Assembly: GCF_014212175.1 (NCBI RefSeq)
Contig: NZ_JACJVR010000110.1
Span: forward strand, 1 to 64,000
Length of the DNA stretch: 64,000 nucleotides
Reading direction: 5' to 3'
Source: Cohnella xylanilytica
GTDB lineage: Bacteria; Bacillota; Bacilli; Paenibacillales; Paenibacillaceae
The number at the start of each line of letters is the position of its first letter. Within the stretch, counting starts at the first letter, position 1. The notes below the pieces were generated by a model. It was not told the origin of the DNA. It saw only the letters and a program-made list of their open reading frames with translations, and did no database searches. A program made the position numbers and the translations under genes. Of the stretch, positions 8,219-16,916 are shown piece after piece.

Positions 8219-9751
8219 TCAGGCGCCGAGCCGTCCCGCTTCCCCGCCGCGGGAGGAGGAGCTGCCCCGAGGCAGATACAGCAGCGCGAGAACGACGCCG
8301 ATCGCGGAGATTCCTCCGCAGATCCAGAGCAAGATGTCCATCCCGCCCGAGAAGGCGCGGTTCACGTTCGCGATCAGCGACTCCGAACCGAGCCGATGCG
8401 CCGCCGCCGCACCCGCGGCCACGCTCTGCCTGACCGCGTTCGCTGCCTCCGCGGGAACGCCGTCCAATTGCAGCTTCGACCGATAGGCTCCGTTCATGGC
8501 GGCTCCGAGCAGGGCGACGCCCAGCGAGCCGCCGACTTGGCGCAGCGCCATGATCAGAGCCGACCCGACCCCGCTCCGTTCGGCGGACAGCTCGCCGAGC
8601 GCGGCATCCATCGACGTCGGAAGCGCGAACCCGAGGCCCAGCCCGGAGACGATCAGCCACGACGCCATGAAGCCGTAGCCGGTGTCCGCTCCGGTGCCCG
8701 TTCCGATGAGGAAGCCGGCAGCCAGAACGGCGAATCCGGCCGCGGCGATCGACTTGGCCCCGAAGCGGGGAAGCAGGGATTGGGCGGCCTTGGCTCCGAC
8801 GATCAAGCCGCCGATCAACGGGAGAAGGCGCAGGCCGGAGCCGAGAGTATCCGCGCCCAGAATGGCCTGGAAGTATTGGGGGACGGCGAAGATCAAGCCG
8901 AACAGGGCGAAGGAGACGACCGTGGCGAGCAAGGTTCCCCAGGTGAAGCTCGCGGATCGGAACAAGGACAAGTCGATAAGAGGCTCGGACGTCCTCCGCT
9001 CCCAGAGAACGAACACGGCGAGCAGCACCGCTCCGGCCGCCATCGTCGCGAGCGCCGTCGGATCGGACCAGCTGTGCTCGCCCGTCCGGATGACGCCGTA
9101 GGTCAGACTCACGAGCCCAACGCTCGACGTCAGAATGCCGAGCACGTCGAGACGGCGCTTCGCTTCGCTTCTCGACTCCGGGAGCAGCCATCCGATGGCG
9201 GCGATCGCGACCGCGACGAGCGGAAGGTTAAGCAGGAAGACCGAGCCCCAGTCGTAATGCTTCAGCAGCCAGCCTCCGACGATCGGTCCGAGCGGGATGC
9301 CGAGCATATTCGCCATCGCCCAGATCATCATCGCCTTCGTTCTCTCCGGCCCTTGGAACAGCACGGGCAGAATCGACATCGACAGCGGCAGGACGAACGC
9401 CGCCCCTAAGCCGAGGAAGGCCCGAGCGACGACCAGCGCCGATGCCGAGCCGGAGAAGGCGCAGGCCGCGGAGGCGGCTCCGAACAGAACGAGCGCCGCA
9501 AGCAGGAATCTCTTGCGGCCGAAGCGGTCGCCCAGCATGCCGGCCGGCAGCAGGATCGCCGCCAGCACCAGGTTGTAGGAATCGACGATCCACTGCAGCG
9601 AGCTCGTAGACGCGTTCAGATCGGTCGCCAGAGTCGGCAGCGCGACGTTCAGAATCGTCATGTCCAGGGCGATCGCGAGCAGCCCGAAGGAGAGCGCGCC
9701 CAGAATCCACCATTTGCGGTTGCCATTCGCTTGCATCGTACTATCATCCAC
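8219..9751 (-). CDS. MFS drug:proton antiporter, DHA2 (14-TM) family
   Basis: Protein of 510 residues with about 14 hydrophobic helices. It has the DHA2 motif LDMTILNVALP in helix 1, GDRFGRKR after helix 2 (motif A) and a mid-protein loop rich in charged residues. Members such as QacA, EmrB and LfrA expel hydrophobic cations, dyes and antibiotics. It heads a two-gene unit with a TetR repressor. ATG 9751 follows AAAGGTGG very closely, and ATG 9736 has slightly long spacing; both starts are possible. The promoter at 9784-9812 has an operator covering its -35 box. Confidence 0.9.
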   Translation of the reverse strand: MDDSTMQANGNRKWWILGALSFGLLAIALDMTILNVALPTLATDLNASTSSLQWIVDSYNLVLAAILLPAGMLGDRFGRKRFLLAALVLFGAASAACAFSGSASALVVARAFLGLGAAFVLPLSMSILPVLFQGPERTKAMMIWAMANMLGIPLGPIVGGWLLKHYDWGSVFLLNLPLVAVAIAAIGWLLPESRSEAKRRLDVLGILTSSVGLVSLTYGVIRTGEHSWSDPTALATMAAGAVLLAVFVLWERRTSEPLIDLSLFRSASFTWGTLLATVVSFALFGLIFAVPQYFQAILGADTLGSGLRLLPLIGGLIVGAKAAQSLLPRFGAKSIAAAGFAVLAAGFLIGTGTGADTGYGFMASWLIVSGLGLGFALPTSMDAALGELSAERSGVGSALIMALRQVGGSLGVALLGAAMNGAYRSKLQLDGVPAEAANAVRQSVAAGAAAAHRLGSESLIANVNRAFSGGMDILLWICGGISAIGVVLALLYLPRGSSSSRGGEAGRLGA

Positions 9752-9783
9752 CTTTCGATCGGTCCTTCTGGACCCATAGTGGA

Positions 9784-9812
9784 AGTTTAATTCTTTTGAT
9801 AGTCACTGTCAA
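9784..9812 (-). promoter_or_regulatory. Promoter of the MFS/TetR operon with overlapping TetR operator
   Basis: Minus-strand TTGACA (9812-9807), a 17-base spacer and TAAACT (9789-9784). The near-perfect palindrome TTGATAGT-C-ACTGTCAA at 9796-9812 covers the -35 element, a typical repressor site. A second, outer inverted repeat AAGTTTAA/TTAAACTT flanks the whole region. Confidence 0.72.
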
Positions 9813-9901
9813 TTTAAACTTAATTTCATTTTTTTTCGATCTCGAACGAACCGTGCGGTTCTCATCAAACCTCCAACTCCCCCCTCGTCTTCAAAAAGAA
9901 A

Positions 9902-9944
9902 AAAGCCGAGAACCAAGACATGGTCTCGGTTCGTCGACTTTTTT
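9902..9944. terminator. Bidirectional terminator-like hairpin
   Basis: CCGAGA-A-CCA pairs with TGGTCTCGG (one bulged A), with an A-run on the left and a T6 run on the right. It lies in a 380-base stretch without a gene (9752-10134) that otherwise holds only the MFS promoter/operator. Confidence 0.5.
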
Positions 9945-10134
9945 GTAGATCGCCCAAACGTACATGAGGCCCTACAGCGTGTCGTCTCTAAAACAAGATA
10001 GACGGCCTATCCAACAAGGCTCCGATCCTACTCCATCTATTTGCTTACTTTGCGACCGCCATCGTAACCCCAGCGCCAAAACTCGGAGCCGTACGAGCTA
10101 ATAAACCTATCTAGAAATTGCGTAAAATTGCAGT

Positions 10135-10536
10135 TCAAATCATAAAAAAATCATCGCCGATAGGAACGATGGCATACATGCCTCTGCTCGGATCCGCTTC
10201 ATCCGTATGAATCAGAATTTGCGTCTGTCCTCCGCTGCGTCGGCCTACGATAAGCATCTGCGGAGGATAAAAATCAAACATCTCTCGTATCGTTAAAATT
10301 GATTCGACATCGTGAAGCTCCGACTCGCAGCTTCCGCTGTACTCATTGAAAGATAGGCCGTCGTATGCCGCAAAAATCGGATATAATCGTCGGGAAGGCG
10401 CCCGTTTATACGCGTTCTCAGCTATTCGATTTGAGAATCGGCCGCTTTCTCTTTGAATGCAAAACCATAGTTTCTCAATAGACCGTTCGCGTACATTTTT
10501 CCATGCGGATGGATGCGGTTGCTTGCTGCAAGTCAA
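10135..10536 (-). CDS. Hypothetical protein, possibly a truncated SUKH (SMI1/KNR4)-like ORF
   Basis: Open frame of 133 residues whose base composition is clearly less GC-rich than its neighbours. The middle and C-terminal part (YPIFAAYDGLSF, later MLIVGRRSGGQTQILI and PIGDDFFMI) recalls SUKH/SMI1-type immunity proteins, with the AYDGL turn and the glycine-rich strand pair. It ends where those proteins usually continue with a further helix, and the first 50 residues do not look like the family, so it may be a remnant. There is no clear ribosome site at ATG 10536. No toxin gene is adjacent. The family resemblance is weak and by eye only. Confidence 0.4.
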   Translation of the reverse strand: MTCSKQPHPSAWKNVRERSIEKLWFCIQRESGRFSNRIAENAYKRAPSRRLYPIFAAYDGLSFNEYSGSCESELHDVESILTIREMFDFYPPQMLIVGRRSGGQTQILIHTDEADPSRGMYAIVPIGDDFFMI

Positions 10537-10766
10537 TTCAAAATGTCGTCAACTTCAAGTTCGCCCGAGCCGCGGAACTCTTCTCGATCGACTTGTCCGT
10601 TCACAATCGTGGCCCTCCCCTCCCGCGGCCGGATCTTCTAAGGCTAGAAGAGACTGGCTTCGCCGGTCGCGCCGCCGATATAAGAACGATCCCCGAGGCC
10701 GTTGCGGCCCCGAGGACAGCCCCTTCGCGCGATAGGCCTATACGCAAGACAAGGCTCACCCTCGCC

Positions 10767-11606
10767 TCAGGATTCGATCCCCAAATACGGCTCGACGATG
10801 GCGCGTACCCGCTCCAGACCTTCCCACATGTCCCCGGGTCCGTCGTAGATAAGCACCGCCGGCCCGTCGTACCCGGATGCCTTCACGGCGTCGAGGCACC
10901 GGAGCAGCTCCTCCTCGTCGGGAATCCCGTTCTCGTCATAGATCGGCTTGACGTGAACCGACGCGCTCCGGGGCAGAATAAGCCCGAATTCCCCGTACTT
11001 CGACGGCGGCTCGAAGTTGCCGAAGTCCGTAATCATCCCGATCCCGGGATTCAGCCGGCCGAGCAGCTTCTCGCAGCTTCTTCCCGTCGAGGTCAGCGCC
11101 TTGAAGTTCTCGGTGACGACCCGGACCCCGAGCGCATCGGCGAATCGGCCGAGCTCGTTCAATTCTCGCGCGGACAGGCCGATCGCCGCCTCGTCGTCCG
11201 GCTCGGCCTCTCCGGCGATAATCCGAATCCGCTTGGCCCCGGCCTCGGCCGCGACGGAGATCCACTTCTTCGCCAGCTCGGCGTCCGCGCGCCTGCGGGT
11301 CTCGTCCGCCGACGTGAGATCTCCGTAATCGAGCAGCAGCGTGTCGAACGAGACGGCCGCCGAAGCGAACGCCTCCCGAAGCCGGCTCAAGTACTCTTGC
11401 TCCGTAGACGGGAAGTGGAAATGGCAGATCTCCACGGCGCGATATCCGCGCCGCGCCGCCTCCGCCGGCAGCTCGAGCAGCGTCAGCTCCTCGGGCTGCT
11501 CCTGCACCGCCGTCTTGTGCTGCCGGGTCTCTTCCTCCCAATACGTCCAACGAAGAGGACCGAGCAATCGATGCAAACTCCAAGTGCTGACCGATAGATA
11601 AGACAT
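10767..11606 (-). CDS. Sugar phosphate isomerase/epimerase family protein (AP endonuclease 2-type TIM barrel)
   Basis: Protein of 279 residues starting MSYLSVSTWSLHRLLGPLRW, the usual opening of the xylose-isomerase-like TIM-barrel family. Metal-ligand type residues appear as GYRAVEICHFHF, VVTENFKAL, MITDFGNF, HVKPIYDENG and the C-terminal VLIYDGPG. These match the His/Glu/Asp positions of sugar epimerases, although the last acidic ligand, usually Glu, reads Asp here. Proteins of this kind isomerise keto-sugars or inositol derivatives; the substrate is unknown. ATG 11606 follows AGGAG at good spacing. The gene is alone, with a divergent small membrane protein upstream. Confidence 0.8.
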   Translation of the reverse strand: MSYLSVSTWSLHRLLGPLRWTYWEEETRQHKTAVQEQPEELTLLELPAEAARRGYRAVEICHFHFPSTEQEYLSRLREAFASAAVSFDTLLLDYGDLTSADETRRRADAELAKKWISVAAEAGAKRIRIIAGEAEPDDEAAIGLSARELNELGRFADALGVRVVTENFKALTSTGRSCEKLLGRLNPGIGMITDFGNFEPPSKYGEFGLILPRSASVHVKPIYDENGIPDEEELLRCLDAVKASGYDGPAVLIYDGPGDMWEGLERVRAIVEPYLGIES

Positions 11607-11688
11607 CTTCTCATCTCCTGACCGATTCTGGTATGGAACGCACCCCGGACTGCGGCCTCTTCGGTGTTGGAATCGTTCTCATTCGAGG

Positions 11689-11718
11689 TTGCGAGCGAAC
11701 GTCAACCCATATTATAGT
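11689..11718 (+). promoter_or_regulatory. Possible promoter of the small membrane protein gene
   Basis: TTGCGA (11689-11694), 18 bases, TATAGT (11713-11718), about 70 bases before the chosen start at 11787. The match is moderate. Confidence 0.35.
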
Positions 11719-11786
11719 ATAGGTTGAACGATTCGGAACACCGCCGAGAGGATCAATTCCATTGGCAGAGAGAGCAGGGAACCGTC

Positions 11787-12050
11787 TTGAATTCATCCTT
11801 CGTCCGGAACTGGGAGCGCAAGCGCGCCCTCGGCAAAAAGAACTACGTCATGCGATACGGCCTGCTGCTGATCGGCATGGGCTGCGTCGTTCTGTTCTCC
11901 GTCCTCGAGCTGGCGAACAACGGAGAAATCCACTACCCCTATCTGCTCGGCCGTTTGCTGATCTTCCCTACACTCGGAGCGATGATCTCCGGGATGAGAT
12001 GGGAAGGCAACGAGCGCAAATACGCCAAGCTGACGGGCCGAAGCTCCTAG
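11787..12050 (+). CDS. Small two-helix membrane protein, function unknown
   Basis: Protein of about 87 residues with an N-terminal RNWERKRALGKKNYVMRYG segment followed by two hydrophobic helices (around LLLIGMGCVVLFSVLEL and LLGRLLIFPTLGAMISGM) and a basic tail. Small proteins with a WE-R-GK-Y start and two helices are common in Bacillus/Paenibacillus and lack a known function. A TTG at 11787 preceded by CAGGGA was chosen; the frame is open from 11724. It ends directly before a strong hairpin terminator. Confidence 0.7.
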   Translation: MNSSFVRNWERKRALGKKNYVMRYGLLLIGMGCVVLFSVLELANNGEIHYPYLLGRLLIFPTLGAMISGMRWEGNERKYAKLTGRSS

Positions 12051-12064
12051 TCCCGCCTAGCGAA

Positions 12065-12101
12065 GAAGACCGCCGCGCGCCTCATGGCGCCGGCGGTCTT
12101 C
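12065..12101. terminator. Bidirectional intrinsic terminator
   Basis: Perfect 11-base stem GAAGACCGCCG/CGGCGGTCTTC between the convergent small membrane protein and GNAT genes. Confidence 0.75.
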
Positions 12102-12110
12102 CCGTTCGGC

Positions 12111-12656
12111 TCAAGGGAGCCGTCTCTCGTACTTGCTGAATTCCCCGTGAGGATTGACCGCGGCGCCCGCGTATGCATACCCCATTTTCCGGTAGAACGA
12201 ATTCAGGACCGGATTCGACGCGATGCAGTCGAGCCGGATTCTCTCCTTCCCCGGGAAGCGGATGCCCGATTCGGCCCAGCCGAGAATGGCTTCTCCGAGC
12301 CCTTGGCCCGAATAGGCGCGGTTGACGGCCAGCCGGTGCAGATAGATCGAGCTCTCGTGCCCCTCGTCTCCCCACAGCTCCCGGTCCCATTCGCTCGGTT
12401 CCCTCAGCAGCATGACCATCCCCGCGACCTCGCCTCCGTTCTTGAACAGGAAGACGTTCCCCCGGCGGATCGCCTCCGGCGTCTGATGCGAGTCTTCGCC
12501 GTACAGCAGTCCTTGCCATTGGGTCGAGCCGCGGCTCTGCAGCCACTTCGCGACGCCGACGAGCAATTCCGTCACCTGGGGAATATCGCCGGGGACGGCT
12601 TGAGCCGACGTCAGATCGGCAACAATCCGCTTCTGAACGATCTCGTAATCGGACAT
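12111..12656 (-). CDS. GNAT-family N-acetyltransferase
   Basis: Protein of 181 residues with the GNAT core: motif A as LHRLAVNRAYSGQGLGEAILGWAE (acetyl-CoA pyrophosphate loop Q/RxxGxG/A) and motif B as IASNPVLNSFYRKMGYAYAG. The acceptor is unknown. It lies on the same strand downstream of the S-alkylcysteine-type operon, but is separated by about 180 bases with an inverted repeat, so it is probably its own unit. ATG 12656 has only a modest ribosome site (GAAATG region). Confidence 0.85.
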   Translation of the reverse strand: MSDYEIVQKRIVADLTSAQAVPGDIPQVTELLVGVAKWLQSRGSTQWQGLLYGEDSHQTPEAIRRGNVFLFKNGGEVAGMVMLLREPSEWDRELWGDEGHESSIYLHRLAVNRAYSGQGLGEAILGWAESGIRFPGKERIRLDCIASNPVLNSFYRKMGYAYAGAAVNPHGEFSKYERRLP

Positions 12657-12679
12657 TTCGCGCCTCCTAGCGTTCGTTC

Positions 12680-12701
12680 TAACCTACGCACGGTTAGGTT
12701 A
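12680..12701. promoter_or_regulatory. Inverted repeat upstream of the GNAT gene
   Basis: Perfect inverted repeat TAACCTA-(8)-TAGGTTA, 24 bases upstream of the GNAT start. It may be an operator; it is too weak to be a convincing terminator of the operon that ends at 12840. Confidence 0.4.
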
Positions 12702-12839
12702 ACACGCGAAGAGGAGGACAGACAAGCTTACCCAGGCCTCTGCGAACGAGCTCGCCCGCAAGGAGTCTGGGGATTGTTCGTCGCTTCGGTCTCGACAGCT
12801 TCCGGCGACAGGCCCCTACGGTCGATCCCGGAGCCTTCG

Positions 12840-14180
12840 TCACACGCGCTCGGCCAGTCGCCGCTCGACTGCGTACCGATTCTCCGGAATCGGCAGCCCG
12901 AGATGGCCTCTTAGCGTGTCGCTCTCGTACTCTTCGCGGAACAAGCCGCGCCTGCGCAGAATCGGCAGCACTTCGTCGACGAAGTCGCCCAATCCGCCGG
13001 GAACGCCCGGTCCGACGATGAAGCCGTCCGCCGCGCCTTGCTCGAACCAGGCCTGAATCCGGTCGGCGACCTGCTCCGGCGCGCCGATGAACGCTCCCCT
13101 CGGCGTCGTGACCCGAAGCGCGGTCTCTCGCAGCGTCCAGCCGTTCTCCTTCGCTTCGCGCTTGATCTTGTCCGTCGTGCTCCGGAAGCTGTTCCGGCCG
13201 AGTTCCCCGAGCTCCGGAAACGGTTCGTCCAGCGGATATCGCGAGAAGTCGTGATGTTCGAAAAAGCGGCCGAGATAATCGAGCGCGTTGTCCACGGAGA
13301 CGAGCTCGGCGGCTTCCCGGTAGCGGCGCTCCGCTTCCTCTTCCGTTCCGCCGACAATCGGGCCGATGCCCGGGAAGATCAGCACCCGCTCCGGATCGCG
13401 GCCCGCTTCCTTCACCCTTCTTTTGACATCGGCATAATAGCTTCTCGCTTCTTCGAACGTCTCTCCGTTCGTGAAGATGGCGTCGGCCACCTTGGCGGCG
13501 AAGCTTCGCCCGTCCTCCGAAGCGCCGGCCTGGAAGATGACCGGCTGACCCTGCCTCGAGCGGGCGATATTGAGCGGCCCCTGCACCGAGAAGAACTCCC
13601 CCTTGTGGTTCAGCCGGTGGAGCTTGGCCGGATCGAAGAAGACGCCGGACTCCTTGTCGCGGATGAACGCGTCGTCTTCCCAGGAGTCCCACAGCCCCTT
13701 CGTCACTTCCAGGTATTCGTTCGCGATCCGGTAGCGAAGCGCATGGTTCGGATGCTCGGCCTTGGAGTAGTTGAGCGCCGAGCCTTCGAGCGGCGACGTG
13801 ACGACGTTCCAGCCCGCGCGCCCGCCGCTGATATGGTCGAGCGAACCGAATTGCCTCGCCACCGTGAACGGTTCGCTGTACGACGTCGACAGCGTGCCGA
13901 CGACGCCGATGCGCGACGTGACCGCCGCCAGCGCCGACAGAATCGTGATCGGCTCGAAGCGGTTCAGGAAGTGCGGGATCGACTTCTCGTTGATATACAG
14001 GCCGTCCGCGATGAACAGGAAGTCGAACTTGCCCTCTTCGGCTTTGAGAGCCTGACTCTTGTAATAGGGAAAATTGACGCTGGCGTCCGAAGGCGCTTCG
14101 GGATGCCTCCAGGAAGCCATATTGCCTCCCGCCCCGTGCAGCGCCGCCCCGAATCTCAATTGTCTCCTCGCGTTGCCCAT
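12840..14180 (-). CDS. Flavin-dependent monooxygenase, NtaA/SnaA/DszA type (CmoJ/YxeK-like)
   Basis: Protein of 446 residues of the bacterial luciferase-like superfamily, nitrilotriacetate monooxygenase A subfamily. Recognisable are the N-terminal FGAALHGAGGNMASWRHP, FDFLFIADGLY, GTLSTSYSEPFTVARQFGSLDHISGGRAGWNVVTS and PVIFQAGASEDGRSFAAK. It would use FMNH2 and O2 to oxidise a C-S or C-N bond. Bacillus relatives CmoJ (YtnJ) and YxeK act on N-acetylated S-alkyl- or S-succino-cysteine. It is the last gene of the minus-strand operon, after the ABC-binding protein, in keeping with a role in opening the imported substrate. Its reduced flavin must come from a reductase encoded elsewhere, as none is present here. 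Confidence 0.9.
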   Translation of the reverse strand: MGNARRQLRFGAALHGAGGNMASWRHPEAPSDASVNFPYYKSQALKAEEGKFDFLFIADGLYINEKSIPHFLNRFEPITILSALAAVTSRIGVVGTLSTSYSEPFTVARQFGSLDHISGGRAGWNVVTSPLEGSALNYSKAEHPNHALRYRIANEYLEVTKGLWDSWEDDAFIRDKESGVFFDPAKLHRLNHKGEFFSVQGPLNIARSRQGQPVIFQAGASEDGRSFAAKVADAIFTNGETFEEARSYYADVKRRVKEAGRDPERVLIFPGIGPIVGGTEEEAERRYREAAELVSVDNALDYLGRFFEHHDFSRYPLDEPFPELGELGRNSFRSTTDKIKREAKENGWTLRETALRVTTPRGAFIGAPEQVADRIQAWFEQGAADGFIVGPGVPGGLGDFVDEVLPILRRRGLFREEYESDTLRGHLGLPIPENRYAVERRLAERV

Positions 14181-14225
14181 GCTTGTCTCCGCCTTTCTTT
14201 TCTCAAGTAAACGCGTACCGAATGC

Positions 14226-15920
14226 TTATTTTAAATCCCATTCATTAACGTTGTTAAACATTCCGATATTGAGCGGCTTGCCGACGAGCACGTCCTTGGA
14301 CACCGCCTGGATTCGCTTCTCCGAATAGATGCTGAGCGTCGGAAGATCGTCGTGGAGAATGGCCTGCAATTCGTTGTAGATGCCGCGGCGCTTCGCCGGA
14401 TCGGCTTCGACGGCGCCTTGCTTGATCAGTTCGTCCGCCTTCGGGTTGGCGTAATGGATGAAGTTGCTCTTGTTGTCGCTCTGGAACAGGGAGAAGTAGA
14501 GACTCGGCTCGATATAGTAGTCGCGGTTGAAGATCGTCAGGTCGTAGTCGCCCTTCTTCACCTTCTGCGCGAGGGTCCCGAAGTCGTACTTCTGAACCTC
14601 GATTTTGAATCCGGCGTCCTTCAGGTTCTGGGTCAGAATGTCGGCCGCTTGCTCGCGAATCTTGTTGCCGGACGGCACGAGGAAGCGAATCGTCTTCTTC
14701 GCGTCCCAGCCGGATTCCCGAAGCAGCGACTTCGCCTTCTCCGGATCGTAGGAATAGAGCGGAATATCCTTGTTGTAGTACGGATTATCGCTCGGCACGC
14801 TGCCGTCGATGACCTCCCCTTGCCCCTTCAGAAGCTGCTCGACGATGAGCTCGCGGTTCAAGGCGTAAGCGACGGCCTGTCGAACCTTAACGTCATTAAA
14901 TACCTTGTTGTTGAAAAAAAGCTCGGCCGGTTCCGAAGGACCGCTGGAATCGACGTTGACGTTCGGAAGAGCCTTGACCTTCTCGTAATCCGAGATCGGA
15001 ATGAGTCCGACCGGCAGCGAATTGAGCTGAATGTCTCCGGTCTGAAGCTGGGCGACCAGATTGGCGGCGGGCAGCACCTTCACGAAGATTTTGCCGAGCT
15101 TGGCGACGGGTCTGTAATAGTTCTCGTTGCGCACGACTTCCGCGTATTGGTCCTTGGCGAACGCGGCGAACTTGAACGGCCCGATCGTCACCTCCGGCTT
15201 CTGGAAGTACGGGTGGGTGGCGAGTTGCTCGGGAGGGACGTCCTTCAGCACGTGCTCCGGCAGGAAGTATACCTTGGTCGCGAACGTCTCTTTGAAGATG
15301 TTCGGGTCGATCGGCGTCTTCGTCTTCACCTCGAACGTATGGTCGTCCACGATCTTCAGGCCGGAGATGTCCGTCTGCCCTTCCTCCAGCTTGCCCGCGT
15401 CGTTCAAGCCTTCGATGAAGCTCAGCCGGAACGAGGTCTCGACCTTCGGATTCAGCGCCGTCTTCAGCGTGAAGAGGACGTCCTTCGTCGTGAACGGCTG
15501 TCCGTCGTTCCACTTGGCGTTCGCGTTCAGCTTGACGACGTAAGTCTGCTTGTCTTGCGTCTCGACGGAATCCGCCAGCTTGGGCAGGAATTCGAACTTG
15601 GAGTCGATATCGAGCAGGGCGTCGTTCAGCAGAGCCTGGACGTTCTTGGATGCGGAATCCCCTTGGTCGTTGATCTGATTAAGCGTAATCGGCGAGTTGA
15701 CGATGCCGATCGTAACGGCCTTCTCCTTGGCCGCGCCGCCAGGCCGGTCGGACGAAGAAGCGGAGGCGTCCGCGTTCGGCGCATTCGGAGAGGCCTGTGA
15801 GGACGCCTCGGACAGGCTTGGGGAAGGCGAAGCGTTGTTGCCGCTTTGGCCGCATGCCGCCAGAAGAACGATCAGCGGGACCAATAGCGAGGCCATAACA
15901 AGGCGAGACGACGATATCAA
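14226..15920 (-). CDS. ABC importer substrate-binding lipoprotein, peptide/nickel (SBP_bac_5) family
   Basis: Protein of 564 residues with a lipoprotein signal ending LLAACGQ, a low-complexity Ser/Pro/Ala linker of about 50 residues, and a family 5 solute-binding domain (WNDGQPFTTKDVLFTLKTALNP, VRQAVAYALNRELIVEQLL, YDPEKAKSLLRESGW). Family 5 proteins bind oligopeptides, glutathione, nickel or other amphipathic solutes outside the membrane. The start is TTG 15920 with GGGAGG eight bases before it. It follows both permease genes and precedes the NtaA-type monooxygenase, so it should deliver the substrate of this pathway; the ligand is predicted only from context. Confidence 0.92.
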   Translation of the reverse strand: MISSSRLVMASLLVPLIVLLAACGQSGNNASPSPSLSEASSQASPNAPNADASASSSDRPGGAAKEKAVTIGIVNSPITLNQINDQGDSASKNVQALLNDALLDIDSKFEFLPKLADSVETQDKQTYVVKLNANAKWNDGQPFTTKDVLFTLKTALNPKVETSFRLSFIEGLNDAGKLEEGQTDISGLKIVDDHTFEVKTKTPIDPNIFKETFATKVYFLPEHVLKDVPPEQLATHPYFQKPEVTIGPFKFAAFAKDQYAEVVRNENYYRPVAKLGKIFVKVLPAANLVAQLQTGDIQLNSLPVGLIPISDYEKVKALPNVNVDSSGPSEPAELFFNNKVFNDVKVRQAVAYALNRELIVEQLLKGQGEVIDGSVPSDNPYYNKDIPLYSYDPEKAKSLLRESGWDAKKTIRFLVPSGNKIREQAADILTQNLKDAGFKIEVQKYDFGTLAQKVKKGDYDLTIFNRDYYIEPSLYFSLFQSDNKSNFIHYANPKADELIKQGAVEADPAKRRGIYNELQAILHDDLPTLSIYSEKRIQAVSKDVLVGKPLNIGMFNNVNEWDLK

Positions 15921-15976
15921 TTCGGATTCCTCCCTGCATCTTTTTTTTTCGGACGGACGCTAATCGCTCCGGCCTC

Positions 15977-16897
15977 TTATTGCTTCGGATCCAACGCGTC
16001 CCTCAGTCCGTCTCCCACGAAGTTGATCGCGAGCACCGTGACGAGCAGCATCGATCCCGCAGGCACCCAGAGCCAAGGCTGTTCGGTCAGGACGGTCAAC
16101 GACTGCGCGTCCGTCAGCATGTTCCCCCAGCTTGCCGTCGGGGGCTGGACCCCCATGCCGAGGAAGCTGAGCCCCGCTTCGCTCACGATCGCGGACGCGA
16201 CGCCGAACGTCGCGTTGACGATAATCGGCCCGAGCGCGTTCGGCAGGATATGGCCGAAGAGGATGCGCGGCGTACCGAGCCCGAGCGCGACGCCGGCCCG
16301 GACGTAATCGAGCCGCTTGATCGACAGCACGCTGCTTCGCACGAGCCGGGCGACGGCCGGCCACGAGAACAGCGCCAGCACCCAGATAAGCGTCGACAGT
16401 CCGGCGCCCAGCGCGCTTACGACGACGAGGATAACCATCAGGAACGGGAACGCCATGAACATGTCGGTAATCCGCATAACGGCCGAGTCCAGCCAACCGC
16501 CCGCATAGCCGCTAATAAGTCCGACCAGCGTCCCGAACGTCATGTAGAGGGCGACCGTAGAGAAGCCGACCAGCAGCGACACCCGGGAAGCGGCGATCAG
16601 CCGGCTCAGCACGTCCCTTCCGACCGGGTCCGTCCCGAGCCAGTGGTCGGCCGACGGGGCGGCGGAGAACGACGCGGTCACGGCGTACGGCGAATGCGGG
16701 GTCAGGTACGGCGCGAGAATCGCCGTCAGGATGAGCAGCGCGGTGACGATCAGACCCGCCACGGCGAGGCGGTGCCGCGCGAACCGCCGCCAGATGGTTC
16801 TTGCGCCGCTCTCCGGCGCGGACGAATCCGCCGCGACTCCCGTTATCGCCTTCGGCCGAACGGCGGCTCCGCCGCCGGCGCCGGTGCTTGCGTTCAT
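15977..16897 (-). CDS. ABC importer permease, DppC/OppC type
   Basis: Protein of 306 residues with about six transmembrane helices. It has the DppC-family periplasmic signature WLGTDPVGRDVLSRLIAASRVSLLVG and the EAA loop for the ATPases around AGVALGLGTPRILFGHILPN. It forms the heterodimeric channel with the DppB-type gene just upstream (19-base gap). ATG 16897 has AAGGAGG in front. The first 45 residues are a cytoplasmic Ala/Gly-rich extension, somewhat longer than usual. Confidence 0.92.
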   Translation of the reverse strand: MNASTGAGGGAAVRPKAITGVAADSSAPESGARTIWRRFARHRLAVAGLIVTALLILTAILAPYLTPHSPYAVTASFSAAPSADHWLGTDPVGRDVLSRLIAASRVSLLVGFSTVALYMTFGTLVGLISGYAGGWLDSAVMRITDMFMAFPFLMVILVVVSALGAGLSTLIWVLALFSWPAVARLVRSSVLSIKRLDYVRAGVALGLGTPRILFGHILPNALGPIIVNATFGVASAIVSEAGLSFLGMGVQPPTASWGNMLTDAQSLTVLTEQPWLWVPAGSMLLVTVLAINFVGDGLRDALDPKQ

Positions 16898-16916
16898 CGT
16901 ATCGCCTCCTTATTCG

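Noticed and set aside
9945..10134. Stretch checked for a tRNA or small RNA
   Set aside because: No cloverleaf, CCA end or conserved T-loop was found; only weak inverted repeats.
10537..10766. Plus-strand frames starting near 10457 and 10503
   Set aside because: They read into the antisense of the isomerase gene and show no family features; the gap itself appears empty.
12111..12656. Including this GNAT gene in the thioether-salvage operon
   Set aside because: It is separated from the last monooxygenase by about 180 bases with an inverted repeat, and the operon already has its own coupled acetyltransferase at 22430.
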